NCBI GenBank assembly: GCA_024138015.1
Contig: JAMXBB010000007.1
Location: 64,018,122 to 64,082,121, forward strand
Length of the DNA: 64,000 bases
Reading direction: 5' to 3'
Source: Lumnitzera littorea
Taxonomy: Eukaryota > Streptophyta > Magnoliopsida > Myrtales > Combretaceae
Shown here: piece by piece, positions 54,150 to 64,000 of the stretch
Position numbering within the stretch: position 1 is the stretch's first letter
How the letters are laid out: every line of letters starts with the position of its first letter
Notes under the pieces: generated by a model
Told to the model about the DNA's origin: nothing
Databases searched by the model: none
Seen by the model: the letters and a program-made list of their open reading frames with translations, nothing else
Translations under genes and position numbers: made by a program

Positions 54150-54600
54150 CTAAAAAGGCAACAAATGAGAGTAACTAAAGCACCTATAAATATTGGTATG
54201 CCAAGAAAGGCGAAGATCCAAAGAGACCAGAGTACCTAAAGCTTGAAGAAGTCACAGCCTAAAGAAGCCGATGGTAGAGTAGAGGCAAGGGCGCCTGAAG
54301 AGGCCAGTATGCCGTAAAAGGAGAGGGTTTGATGAAGCTAAAGTGCCTAAAGAGACAAAAACCTAAAGAAGCAAAGTGCTTGAAGAGGCAAAAGCCTAAA
54401 GAGGTTGGTATGCTTGAAAAGGCGATGGCCTGATGAGGCTTAAGCACCTAAAGAGGTGATGACCTAAAAAGTCTAGAGTGCCTGAAGAGGTAGAGGCCTA
54501 AAGAGGTGAGGGCCTGAAGAGGCCGATACGCCTGAAGAAGCGAAAGCACCTAAAGAGGTAAAGGCCTAAAGAGGTCGATATTGCCAAAAAGGCTAAGGAA
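54150..54600. repeat. Degenerate minisatellite, 16-19 base units
   Basis: A core CCTRAAGAGG recurs about twenty times with spacers of six to nine bases, for example GCCTGAAGAGGCCGATAC, GCCTGAAGAAGCGAAAGC, then ACCTAAAGAGGTAAAG. Units vary mainly by G-to-A and C-to-T changes. It lies inside LTR insertion I. Confidence 0.75.
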
Positions 54601-55576
54601 GCATGCAAGCTGCACAATTTGGGCATGAACTGTACTAAGTAGAGCTACAAAATAGGCTAGTTAGCCTTTAGTCCATTAAAGTACAAGACTTTTGGTTCAT
54701 CTATTTATAATCTGTACAAAGTGTTGGATTAAAATACTTAACCCACCACCATTTAGTGGCCTAGGGATTGTAAACGGTTTGTCATCAATTAAATTGATCT
54801 AGAGCAATTAAGTTTATATTAGCTCATTGCTTGTAATGTGTAGGGCTTTAAGCCATTGAAGAGTAGCCTGTTAGCAGGTCACATTCGCATAGACATAAAG
54901 CGAAGGGGTTTCGTTAGCCCCAATCTATTTTTGAGTTGTCATACTCTTCTAAAGAAGTAGAAATAGGCTTGTTAAAGCTCAGATTATAAAGCATGATGTA
55001 AATAGATAATGCATCATTCGTGATTAATCAAGCACATGTTCTAAAAATAAATTATTGAATGAAGCAAAAATAACAAATAAAGAAATTTTACTCATCTTTT
55101 TGCTATGAGGATCAGCATATGAATAGGGCTTGAAGTGAAGTAATCTTAGTGTTGCGTACTCAAAGTAAATCTGATAGTGAAACCTTGCATGGCCATGACT
55201 TGGGGTGCTTAAGCTGAATGTATTTTATTATACTTGACGTGATTGGTCAGCTTGTGGACTTATGGGATGCTCAATTCAGCTCATCATCTAACTGGGTATG
55301 CCTACTTGCTGGTGAATTAAATTCCATGAATAATTTGGCATGCTACTTGTGTTTGTTACGAATATTTGCTTAAATAACTACACTGTCATGAAAAGCAAGT
55401 CTAAGTCAAGAGCTTAGAAAACATCCTTTTCCTTTTGCCTTTGCCCCAAAGCTTGTGTAGACAATTCAACATAAACTAGTAGCTCGACATTGGAGATGTA
55501 TAAGTGATCAATGACTCAGCACTTAGACAAAACTCAGATGCTTATAGAGCTCAACAAAGGATGGCTCGACAAGGTG

Positions 55577-55633
55577 CTTCTCGACCACTCGGTACTGAGC
55601 TCCTTGACCACTCGGCACTGAGCTTAAGCACTT
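55577..55633. repeat. Short direct duplication
   Basis: CTCGACCACTCGGTACTGAGC is followed directly by a near copy with TTGACC and GGCACT, a tandem pair with a unit of about 26 bases. Confidence 0.6.
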
Positions 55634-56105
55634 AGTGATTCAGAAACACTCAACATATTGGCTTTGTGTTGGTCAATAGAGTATGTGTAGCTAGTACTTT
55701 GTTCCTATTCCTCTAGTTTAATGTTACTGCATTCAAATCGAAGTGATACTCAATACAGCACATCGGATGCTTGGTCAACAACTCGCTTGGTCTTGCTCAG
55801 TTAACTTGGTCAAGGAACCAAGAAGGGATGTTCGGCACTCAAAAGATTACTTCACATACAACTTTGTGATGGATTTGCCATACTTATGGCCTCTAAGTGT
55901 AAACCCTTTCATATTTGTCATCGTGTTTGCTGTAGTTACTTACTTTTAACTTAGATTGCTCAGTGAAAGAGTTGATTAATCTCAAGTGTGAGAATGAGCT
56001 CTACTCGGCCATGTTGTTAACAAGGACAAGTTCATTATTCAATGAGTCAATGATAACTCGATTCAACATGTTGGCGCTCACTCGTGGTAGAATAAAGGCT
56101 ACATA

Positions 56106-57284
56106 GCTTATAGATGTAAGTATCTAGGAGATCAAGAGTAGAAAGGAGCAAGGTAAAGCAACTAAATTAAATATTGATACTAAGGGTGTTTTAAGGTATG
56201 GTTACAAGTTATGTATACCAAACAAAGAAGATCTTAAATGAGATATCTTTGGAAAAGCATATCACTCTAGGTACTCTATTCATCTTGGAAATACCAAGAT
56301 ATACAAGGACTTAAAAAAGCACTATTAGTGGAACAACATGAAGCGTGAAATTGCAGAATATGTTGCTAGGTATACCGTGTGTTAAATGGTAAAGATTAAG
56401 CATAAAGGGTTAGTTGGAGAATTGCAACCCTTGTCTATACTAAAGTAGAAGCAAGAGTATGTGACCATGGATTTCGTCACACATCTCCCCAAGACTAAGG
56501 AAAAGTATGATATAGTGTATGTAATCATAGATCAACTAATGAAAGTAGCTCACTTCATTCCTATAAGATTGGATTATAGGATAGAAAAGTTGGCTAAGTT
56601 GTATATGTAAGAGATAGTAAGACTACATAAGATTCTAGTTACAATAATATCTAATAGAGATACATAGTTTGTAAGCAGATTCTAGAAATGTTTGCAAAAG
56701 TCCTTGGGTACTAAGGTACAGTTCAATACGACTTTTCAACCTTAGATAGATGTACAATCTAAAAGGACCATGCAAATCTTAGAAGCTATGCTTGAAGCCT
56801 ACACACTTGACTTTAGAGGTAATTAGGATGAAGACTTACCTTCATTCGAATTTACTTATAGCAATAGCCACCAAGCTACAATACTAGCTCCGTTAAAGAC
56901 ACTATTTGGAAGAAAATGGGGCAAAGCTGGAGAAAGCCATGTTTTAGGGCCAAAGTTAGTGCAAGAGATTGTTAATAAGGTATAAGTAGTCAAGCAATGT
57001 ATGCAAGCGACCAAAAGCAAATAGAAAAGTTATGCCAACTTGAAGCAACATCCTTTAGAATTTGATGTGGAAGATTTGGTTCTATTGAAGATATCTCCTA
57101 TGAAAGGTGCAGTCAAATTTGGATTAAGAGGAAAGCTTATGTCGAACCATTTGAGATAGTGCACAAGATTGGCAAGGTTACTTACAAGTTTGTTTTCCCA
57201 CTCAACTTAGTAGAGGTACATGACATATTTCATGTGTCAATGCTAAAGAAGTATGTACACAACAAAGATCAAGATGATGCTCAA
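56106..57284 (+). pseudogene. Element E integrase (Tekay/Del-like)
   Basis: It begins LIDVSI, a stop, EIKSRKEQGKATK, then GVLRYGYKLCIPNKEDLK. The zinc-binding domain follows: KAYHSRYSIHLGNTKIYKDL, KKHY, a stop, WNNMKREIAEYVARYTVC. The core: YVTMDFVTHLPKTKEKYDIV, IIDQLMKVAHFIPI, ISNRDT (catalytic Asp retained, Asp before changed), GTKVQFNTTFQP. Then EAMLEAYTLDF, LPSFEFTYSNSHQATI, and the C-terminal part VEDLVLLKISPMKGAVKFG. It ends in HDIFHVSMLKKYVHNKDQDD, where the chromodomain should start, cut by TGTAAG at 57285. One frameshift near 57125, stops at W and Q positions. Confidence 0.88.
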
Positions 57285-60128
57285 TGTAAGCCCTACAATC
57301 AGTTGAACCAAATTCAATATGTAAAATCAGGGTAATTGCCTAAGTTGTTCGATCAAGCACGAATATTACAATAAAGTTAGGAATAGTAGTAAAAATGACC
57401 CTATCAGGGTTTGGACTTAAGAAAATAAAATAATTAAATATTATATTATTAAGTTATACATAGATTACTCGTTATTTATCGAAAACACGTAAAATGAGTT
57501 TTAATAATTAATGAATTGCTAGAGATAAAGTATATACACATTAAAAATCATAAAATAACTTAAGTAATATTTATGAGTATTTACTTGTACTACATATATG
57601 TTTACATGTAGGTAAAAATACTTGAAATACCTAATATATAGTAAAATAATACTAAATTAATTAAGGAAAGTTAATAAAAACTAAGGAAAATATGTGTAAA
57701 GTTTAGAGAAATCTAGAATAGGGGCATGGTAAGTAGGGAATTAAAATTTGGAAACCAACAAATAAGATTTGGACACTTAATAAAGGAAAAAGTAAAAGGA
57801 AATGGACACTTGGCAAAGGGAAAATTCAAGAAACCATCAAACTTACTCTATAAATTTAGGGAACCCTTAGCTTAACTCATTTTGGATAGTTGAGAGTTTA
57901 GGGGAAAAAAAAATAGGGAGAGGCTAGAAGAGAAGAGAGGGTAATTTTACAAAAATTACACAAAATATAGTACAATTAGAGCTCTAAAGGAGAACTCATG
58001 CCAAACCACCATCTAGGGAGCAACCAAGACCGCCACCACATAGTGATCCTTACGTCAGGTTGGGCCAACAACCATTAGGTGGCCAGAGGTAGCCGTAAGC
58101 CTATTTTTCTGATGAACCCAAATTTTGACCCTATTTTATCAAATTTGTTAAAAATATGAAATTTATACAGACAATTATAGAAGTGGGTATTCTAGAATAT
58201 TTTTGTATATAGATTTAGGAAAAAATATTATTTTGATGCAATTAGGTCTTGAGATATATTGCTCTTAAAAATTCACTAAACCCTAACTAATTTTTGCTTT
58301 TGTTTTCAATAACCTTATTGATGTAGTTTTGAATCCAAAATTTTTGTGTATACTATTTAGGGTATGTGCAACATTGTTATGAATAGTTTTTCCTAAAAAT
58401 TATTTTCTAAATTTTTTTTTTAATTTTTAGGCCTTAAAATCCTAATAAAAGACAATTTCTTCAGGCTTATTTAGTAATTTATTGAAAAATTAATGAAAAT
58501 TTCAATTTATAATGTATTTGGACATCTTGAAATATCAAATGATGATGAGATATGGTATTTAGGGTGTTAGGAAGGCTAGATGTGTATAATAGGTGATAAT
58601 GGAGAATATATGAAAATGAGAAATTAAGTAGGTGGAATGTATTCGATTAAATTGAGAATATTATGACATTAAGAATGTGATACAAATCTAGTTTCAAACA
58701 TAAATTTAGGAAATTACATTAAAAATGTAGGGTATTCTCTTATCAAGAGCAAATTCGAAAATTAAATTAGGAGTACGGTGTATATGATAAACTAGAATAC
58801 CGATTACGAACTAAATGGGAAACTTAGTGTACCTATAATATAGTTAGGTAAACTTCACATAACGGATCTGAAGGAATTCCTAGAGTTTATGTACAAAAAA
58901 TTTAACTAAAAGTTAAAATAGAACTTAATTCAAGATCTGATTTAGAAACTAGATTAGGATTAGTTGATTATAAGCAATATAAAGCCAAAACAATTGAGTG
59001 AACTTATAATTTTAAACTAAAAATAATGATTTGAAGCTTATATATATAATAAGACCATAAGTACTAAAATGATATTTATATTATAAGAGTAAGCGGTGAC
59101 AATACAACCTACATCAGGCTTAATTGAGCAAGTCAAAGACTTAAGGTAAGTTGGAATTAATACATTACTACATTTTTTAGGTACAATTTTATAGTACTCG
59201 GAGGTTTAAGGTTGTATTTATTTATGCTTGTAAGTAGCTGATTGTATGTATGCTTGTGTATCTCTGAATTTGGCCATATGCTAATGTTTTGTTACAGTAG
59301 TTTACAATTGTTTGTACTAAGTGAAATTATCTAATCACCTTAAATTGGACTTAATTATATTTGATCTAAACACCTCAATTAGACATGCATTGCAACCCTT
59401 TGAGAGATAACTAGGATTCTTTAACCAAATACCGATACCTTAGCAAGGGATAGCGCTACGACATAATGGTTCATTCTTCATCTTTAGTCGAACTAAATGG
59501 GAGAGGAGATCATGGTAAGGATAGGGCCAATAATTTGAAGGATAGTCATGGTAGGGGAAATGCCCCCATTGCACAAACTTGGATTTAGTCGTGAGTTGTT
59601 GCATATATATGAAAACTTCTCAAAAGATGAATTAAAGCAAGTGAAATTTCTCTAATTTCAAATGGACGGGACAACATTATATCATGGCATTTGTGTGTTT
59701 CATTACATTTAATTAATTATGTGAGAACCTTGCTTATGTTTGTCATATAGTTTTATGTCTCCACCCCTACTTGCTAAGCTATTGGTTGCTCACAACCTTA
59801 CAAATCTTCTTGCAGGTGCTAATTGAAATGTCGTACTATAATTATTCAGAGGCTAGTTACTTTTGGAAATTTTAAGGGAGTAAGGATTTAAATTGAAAGA
59901 ACAACAAAGATTTTGAAGGTTTGGTTAATGACTCTTAGTTATGTGAATTTAATCATGTAAATTTTACTTACCTTAAACTACTATAATGTGTAAATATCTC
60001 CTGGGATATCAAAGTTAATATATATCTTTATGAATATGTTTTAAATCTTTGTATGTAATTCTATCGGTATTTTCGTATGAATTGTTTACTTCAAAGCAAA
60101 TAGTCGTGAATGCTTTGAGTAAATTACA
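57285..60128 (+). mobile_element. Probable 5' LTR of element G (Tekay/Del-like)
   Basis: The block starts TGTAAGCCCTACAATC, close to the TGTAAACCCTGCAAATC start of the giant LTR copy 2, directly at the break in element E. It has no coding. Near 59710-59830 are TGTGAGAACCTTGCTTATG, then GCTATTGGTTGCTCAC and TCTTCTTGCAGGTGC, the kind of segment seen near the 3' end of Tekay/Del LTRs. The end at AAATTACA (60128) is chosen because it mirrors the TGTAAG start; no clear primer-binding site follows, so the end is uncertain. Confidence 0.45.
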
Positions 60129-60317
60129 TCTGTGAGGTCAAGTGTAAGGTTGGCTACTATCTTAAGTTGGTTAACACTATGGAACTATTGCTTGATTCTA
60201 GTGAACTCACTTTGAAGCATCTTAATTAAGTGGGTGATAAAAGATTGTACTATGAACTATAAAGTAAAAGTAATTATAATATTTAGTATATCAAATGCTG
60301 ATTGATCTCAAAACTAA
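60129..60317. other. Leader-like gap in element G
   Basis: No gene, no primer-binding site that I can support. The sequence becomes open only from 60318. Confidence 0.3.
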
Positions 60318-61255
60318 CTACAGGGTTGTAAGGGTAAGTTAATAGTCAGCTGGTTGTGGTTTAAATGGAATGGAGAAGAGTCTCCTATTGATTACATGGT
60401 TAAGATGTAGCGATTGTTGTTAGAAATGGCTAATTGGGATATGTTTAGCACTATAGATGAGATTATTGATAAGTTTATCAATGGAATGTGTTATACTTGG
60501 TAAGACTTGTGGGCATTAGTGGAGATTAACCTAGGACCTCAATATAATAAGTATACCAAGATAGAAGCTTTCAAGTAGAGATGGTTAGATAGGGAAGGAA
60601 TCATAGCTTTAATGATGCCAATAAGATATTTTGTAGCAAGATTAGAAGAAAGGAGGCCCTATCCTGTTAGTATCACCCATATACTTGCTAAAGTATCATA
60701 TATTCCTAACTGTTATCCTCAAGGAATCATTAATTGGTTTCCATGCTTTCCTAAACCAACTAAAGTGGGTATAAAGATACCATTAGCATCTAATGAACCA
60801 CACCCTAAGCTTATGATGCCTAAACCACCACAGGAAAATCAACAACCTGGAGAACCACAAGGTAAAGCTCAATCAGACATACAAGGTAATATTTAAGTGC
60901 ATAAGGCTAATATGGAGAAGGATCCTAAGGAGGAAGAACAGGAAGTAGATATTGAGGGTGAATCTAGTATAGACATGCATGCTATAGTAATGCAAGCTAT
61001 GGTAGGTGCTAAGGTAAATGGGGTAGTAGGAGATGGCATAGGTAAGTAGTCAAAGGCAAATCCTATACTAAATGAGAATGTAAAGCACAAGGTAATAATT
61101 AATGATAATGTTGATGAGTCTGATAATGATAAAGTATGTAAAGTAATTACAATCCCTGATAATAGTAAGTTAATATCAATAAGCTTTGACTCTACAAGTG
61201 AAGAGGAAGATAAACTAGTAAGTGGGAATACGGAGTAGATTCCTTTTGAACGCAA
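60318..61255 (+). pseudogene. Unrecognised decayed ORF upstream of element G gag
   Basis: One reading frame can be followed for about 310 codons with only six or seven TAG/TAA stops and no frameshift. It begins LQGCKGKLIVSWLWFKWNG, then EESPIDYMVKM, a stop, RLLLEMANWDMF. Further on come STIDEIIDKFINGMCYTW, a stop, DLWALVEINLGPQYNKYT. The open stretch 60612-60896 has YFVARLEERRPYPVS and a Pro/Gln-rich part (PKPPQENQQPGEPQGKAQ), then an acidic tail (KDPKEEEQEVDIEGESS). No zinc knuckle, protease or RT motif is visible. The opposite-strand frame 60893-61255 is a shadow. I do not recognise the family. It may be an extra ORF of element G or another insertion. Confidence 0.45.
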
Positions 61256-61809
61256 TAGATAGTTCTGATGATGAGTAGATTTGAATAAATAACTTTATTT
61301 TACTAGATCCTTAAGGATGGACTAGTAGCATTTTAATTGAACTTGATGTTTATTTTGATCTTTTAATGTATTATGTAGCTTTTGGATCATGTATCGATGT
61401 TGTAAATAACCTATGTAATCATATCAAATGCATCTTAGTGATTAGTAATGTAAATCTTTTATAATGTACAATTGTAAATATTAAGTTTGTATAAGTTCAT
61501 GTAAATAGTGATGTATTCAAGTTGTAAATATTGTGTATGTAATTATAAGTCTATCAAATTGTAAACTTGTTTTTCGAGTTATAAACAAATGTGATAATGT
61601 AAAGCAAGTATCAAAAGAACAGTAGAAGTTATACATATTGTGTATATTGATAGAAATGTTGTTATTGTCATTTAATACAAATATAAATCACGAGGATTTA
61701 GCAATTTATGAAATATTTATAGAAATGAGAAATTGGATGACTTATGAATAGATATGTATGTTGGTTTTGTAAGTTATAAGTATTAAGAGAGTAATGACTA
61801 AAATTGGAA
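61256..61809. other. Non-coding gap in element G
   Basis: AT-rich, with repeats of TGTAAAT-type words between 61440 and 61640 (GTAAATCTTT, TGTAAATATTAAG, TGTAAATAGTG, TGTAAATATTGTG, TGTAAACTTG). No coding and no clear LTR ends. Confidence 0.4.
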
Positions 61810-62910
61810 GTGGAATTCGCAATGGAAGGTTTGAGGGGAATCAAGACCCTCCACCATGAGTTTCATCACCACTAAGAGAACAACCCAAGCAAGATATACC
61901 CCCACCATAACAAGAAGCTATTCTTGTTGGACAATTACTTTCTAGTATGTATACAATGATGAGACAGAAGGGAACATTGATTCAATAGCTTGTTACTAGT
62001 GGTAATGTAGGCAATAGGAGGACAAACAAAGAGCAGAACGACCTTAGAATGTAAACAAGGTTCCAAAGTACATAAAGGCAAATTGGTACTTTGAAGGTGA
62101 AATAGGTAAACTAACCCTGACTGATGTTTGGTTAGCTTAAACTAGAAGGAGTTTTGAGGCTTTTAGAATTCTGGAGTCTCAGAAGCTAGTATATGGTTCT
62201 TTTATGTTAAAATTGGCAACTCAAGCCTAGTGAGACTCAAGAGTGAGGTGATTAAGAGATAATATCACCTAGCAAATGTTTAGGGAAGAATTCAAGGAGT
62301 ATTTCCCTCATAGTGTTTAAAGCAAGATGATACTAGATTCATTTGAGCTTAAGAAAGGGAGCATGAGTGTTACTTAATATAAAACTAAGTTTAATAGATT
62401 GTTACAATATGCAACTGCTTCTTATTGGGTTAACCCTAAGCTAAAGAAGGGTTAATTTCTAACTAAGTTTGATATGTATTGCAAGTTGGAGGATTATGGT
62501 TTCACTACTTATAATGAAGTCATGGATAAGGCATGGCAATTAGAAAATAATTGTTTAAGGATGTAGGCAATGTGGAGTTAAAAAGTCAACAAAGGTTTCC
62601 GACTAAGTTTGTTGTTTAAGAGATCGTACCTAAGTGCCACCAGTACTTATAGGCAGAAAAGGAAGAAGCTAGCAACTTTAACTAGTAGCTATGCACAATC
62701 AATGCCTAGCCTAAATTTCTATGATAAGGATGGTAATGTCAAATGCTAAGAATGTGGAGTAAATCAATTCCTTAGGCATTGTGCTTGGCTTAAGGGAAAG
62801 TGTTTTATATGTGGTGACCAGAATCATACATTGCGAGCTTGCCCTAAAATGAAATTAGTGAAATGTAATAAATGTGCCAAGAGCAGGTATTTTTCCAAGT
62901 ATTGTTCACG
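61810..62910 (+). pseudogene. Element G gag (chromovirus)
   Basis: The gag capsid is readable in pieces: NWYFEGEIGKLTLTDVWLA-like, then SQKLVYGSFMLKLATQA, MFREEFKEYFPHSV, ILDSFELKKGSMSVT, NRLLQYATASYWVNPKL, MYCKLEDYGFTTYNEV. Three zinc-knuckle units follow: a damaged one at 62744-62782, a perfect CFICGDQNHTLRAC at 62801-62842, and CNKCAKSRYFSKYC at 62864-62905 with His changed to Tyr. The order fits a Tekay/Del-like chromovirus gag. TAG/TAA stops are common; the longest open part runs from 62831 to 63106. Confidence 0.8.
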
Positions 62911-63660
62911 GTTTGGACCAAGAGCTAGAAAGATTGGAGGCTCTAATAACATAACTTCACCTGCCCATGTTTTTGCTATGGAAGATATGGAAAATGAAGA
63001 TGATGGAGGTTTTGTTGATTGGATGGAGAAGTATTATCATGATGATATTGAAGAAATTATGGGAGCTAAAGAAGAAACTAATGAAGGTCTTATAACAGGT
63101 ATGTAATCAAATTATTTATTCTAATAATAAATAAAGTGTAAGTAAATTTAGGTACTTAGATCCAAAGATTTATGAATGCAAATCTGGTTAGTAATCATAG
63201 TATTAGTATATTCCAAGAGATGTACTTATAAATGGATAACCTTATTGACATTATTTGATATTGGTGCATCTCGTTTTTTCACAAGTCAAAAGTTCATAAA
63301 TGAGAAGGGGATTAATGTAATTAAAATTAATATGACTTATAGAGTTAGAATGACTACTTGGGAGAAAGTAATGACCTAAGAAGTTGTGGATGATGGCCAA
63401 ATTAAAATTTAGGGGAAAGAGTACCCTATTAATCTTGTAACATTACCTTTAGAAGGTTATGATGTAATTGTGGGAATATATTGGCTATCTAAGCATAAGG
63501 TGAATATGGAATGTAGTAGTAAGACTATCATTCTAAATGATGGAGAAATGGTGTTTCAAGGAAAATCGAGTAGAGGTAGATTAAAGTTAGTTGTTATTGA
63601 GATATGTGATAAAATGAATGGGACGAATGTAGACAAGAATGGTTAGAAGTTTTGTTAGGT
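62911..63660 (+). pseudogene. Element G protease
   Basis: The knuckles run on in frame to 63106 (FVDWMEKYYHDDIEEIM). After a short gap the protease core reads FDIGASRFFTSQKFINEKG (active-site Asp at 63257), then a stop, EVVDDG, KEYPINLVTLPLEGYDVIVG, IYWLSKHKVNMEC and KTIILNDGEMVFQGKSSRG. The motif D-I-G-A in place of D-T/S-G-A is also seen in element E, so it may be a feature of this lineage or a parallel change. The opposite-strand frame at 63655-63843 is a shadow. Confidence 0.8.
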
Positions 63661-64000
63661 ATTTGCTACTAAAGTGAAGAAAGAGGTACTTAAAGTAGCG
63701 GATATACCAGTATTATGTGAGTTTCCAAATGTGTTTCCAGAGGATCTAATGGGTCTAGCTCCATATTGACAGTTAGATTTTACCATCAAGTTAGTCCTTG
63801 GAACTAAGCCTATTTTTAAAGCTTTGTTTCGAATGTCACCCATGGAACTCCAGAAGCCAAAGAAATAACTTCAAGACTTATTAGATAAAGGTTTTATTCA
63901 TTTAAGTGTTTCACCATAGGGAGTGCCTATATTATTTGTAAAGAAGAAAGATGATACTATGAGGTTATGTATAGACTACCGAGAAATAAATAACATTACT
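63661..64000 (+). pseudogene. Element G reverse transcriptase start (runs off window)
   Basis: The text reads VADIPVLCEFPNVFPEDLMG, a stop shortly after, LDFTIKLVLGTKPIFKALFR, MSPMELQKPKK, a stop, LQDLLDKGFIHLSVSP, a stop (W position), GVPILFVKKKDDTMRLCIDY, REINNIT. This is the N-terminal RT of a Ty3/gypsy chromovirus, nearly parallel to element E (42080-42298 and 52675 onward). Three stops in one frame, no frameshift. The rest of the element lies beyond 64000. Confidence 0.88.

Larger units (their letters stand above)
53708..56105 (-). mobile_element. LTR insertion I in element E (Tat-like, approximate)
   Basis: A non-coding block of about 2.4 kb lies between element E RNase H and integrase. 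It starts TGTTGATGGG directly after ACTAC. TATTTATA at 53908-53915 reads TATAAATA on the minus strand, and CAACACTTGCCCC and ACTTAAGTCAGCC follow the style of plant Tat LTRs read backwards, as at 31131-32040. It contains the minisatellite 54150-54600 and a duplicated 26-base stretch at 55577-55633. The right end is set by where E integrase resumes; about 80 codons of the E tether are missing, so a deletion went with or followed the insertion. Frames 54259-54447 and 55743-55949 are not considered genes. Confidence 0.5.

Noticed and set aside
54150..54600. Possible CRISPR-like array
   Set aside because: Units are 16-19 bases with no constant repeat and unique spacer structure, and the setting is a plant LTR; it is a minisatellite.
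60893..61255. A 120-codon minus-strand Ser/Thr/Leu-rich frame
   Set aside because: Its composition is that expected from the antisense of the acidic tail of the plus-strand frame, which continues upstream in one frame for over 300 codons.
1..64000. Host protein-coding genes, tRNA, rRNA or microRNA genes
   Set aside because: I looked on both strands and saw no convincing non-transposon exon chain, tRNA cloverleaf or rRNA segment; tRNA-like words are primer-binding sites.

Overview
The window looks like gene-poor nuclear heterochromatin of a flowering plant. It is AT-rich and contains no intact host gene, rRNA, tRNA or CRISPR that I can support. Almost everything recognisable is a decayed Ty3/gypsy LTR retrotransposon. 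Each polyprotein is broken by in-frame stops (mainly TAG and TAA) and frameshifts. Many open frames are short pieces of gag, protease (PR), reverse transcriptase (RT), RNase H or integrase (IN); others lie in non-coding LTR sequence. Species cannot be named from the sequence. Lineage names below rest on recognising protein motifs and primer-binding sites without a database search.

Layout. (1) 1-10.2 kb: an Athila-like LTR tail, then plus-strand element A (CRM-like chromovirus). A is interrupted in RT by an 838-bp solo LTR and in its own 3' LTR by a 3.66-kb giant solo LTR (6371-10034) with a perfect TCCTT target duplication. (2) 10.2-12.7 kb: non-coding LTR-like sequence. (3) 12.7-24.2 kb: minus-strand Athila-like element C, split in RNase H by a nearly complete minus-strand CRM-like element B with both LTRs. 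(4) 24.2-29.7 kb: plus-strand CRM-like fragment J, split in RT by a short non-coding LTR element L, whose first LTR holds another solo LTR; then a second Athila-like LTR (K) and AT-rich low-complexity DNA. (5) 29.7-40.8 kb: a minus-strand gag scrap, an Athila-like LTR, then minus-strand Tat-lineage element H. H carries an extra antisense ORF (32080-36371) of the putative gypsy-type transposon family, itself split by another Athila-like LTR. (6) 40.8-57.3 kb: plus-strand Tekay/Del-like element E, opened in RT by minus-strand element D (perfect CCATA duplication on both sides, about 10.4 kb apart). D's right LTR is opened in turn by a second, oppositely oriented giant solo LTR (48876-52643). E is broken again by a 2.4-kb LTR with an internal minisatellite, and cut at its end by element G. 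(7) 57.3-64 kb: plus-strand chromovirus G with LTR, an unrecognised decayed ORF, gag, PR and the start of RT, running off the window.

The loci do not form an operon or pathway. The logic is insertion order: E, then D, then the giant LTR; C, then B; J, then L, then the solo LTR. The most interesting signals are the inverted pair of giant solo LTRs with clustered W-box motifs upstream of a TATA box, the antisense ORF in H, the unrecognised ORF upstream of gag in G, the palindrome-rich Athila-like LTRs, and recurrent Asp-to-Asn loss in RT catalytic motifs.
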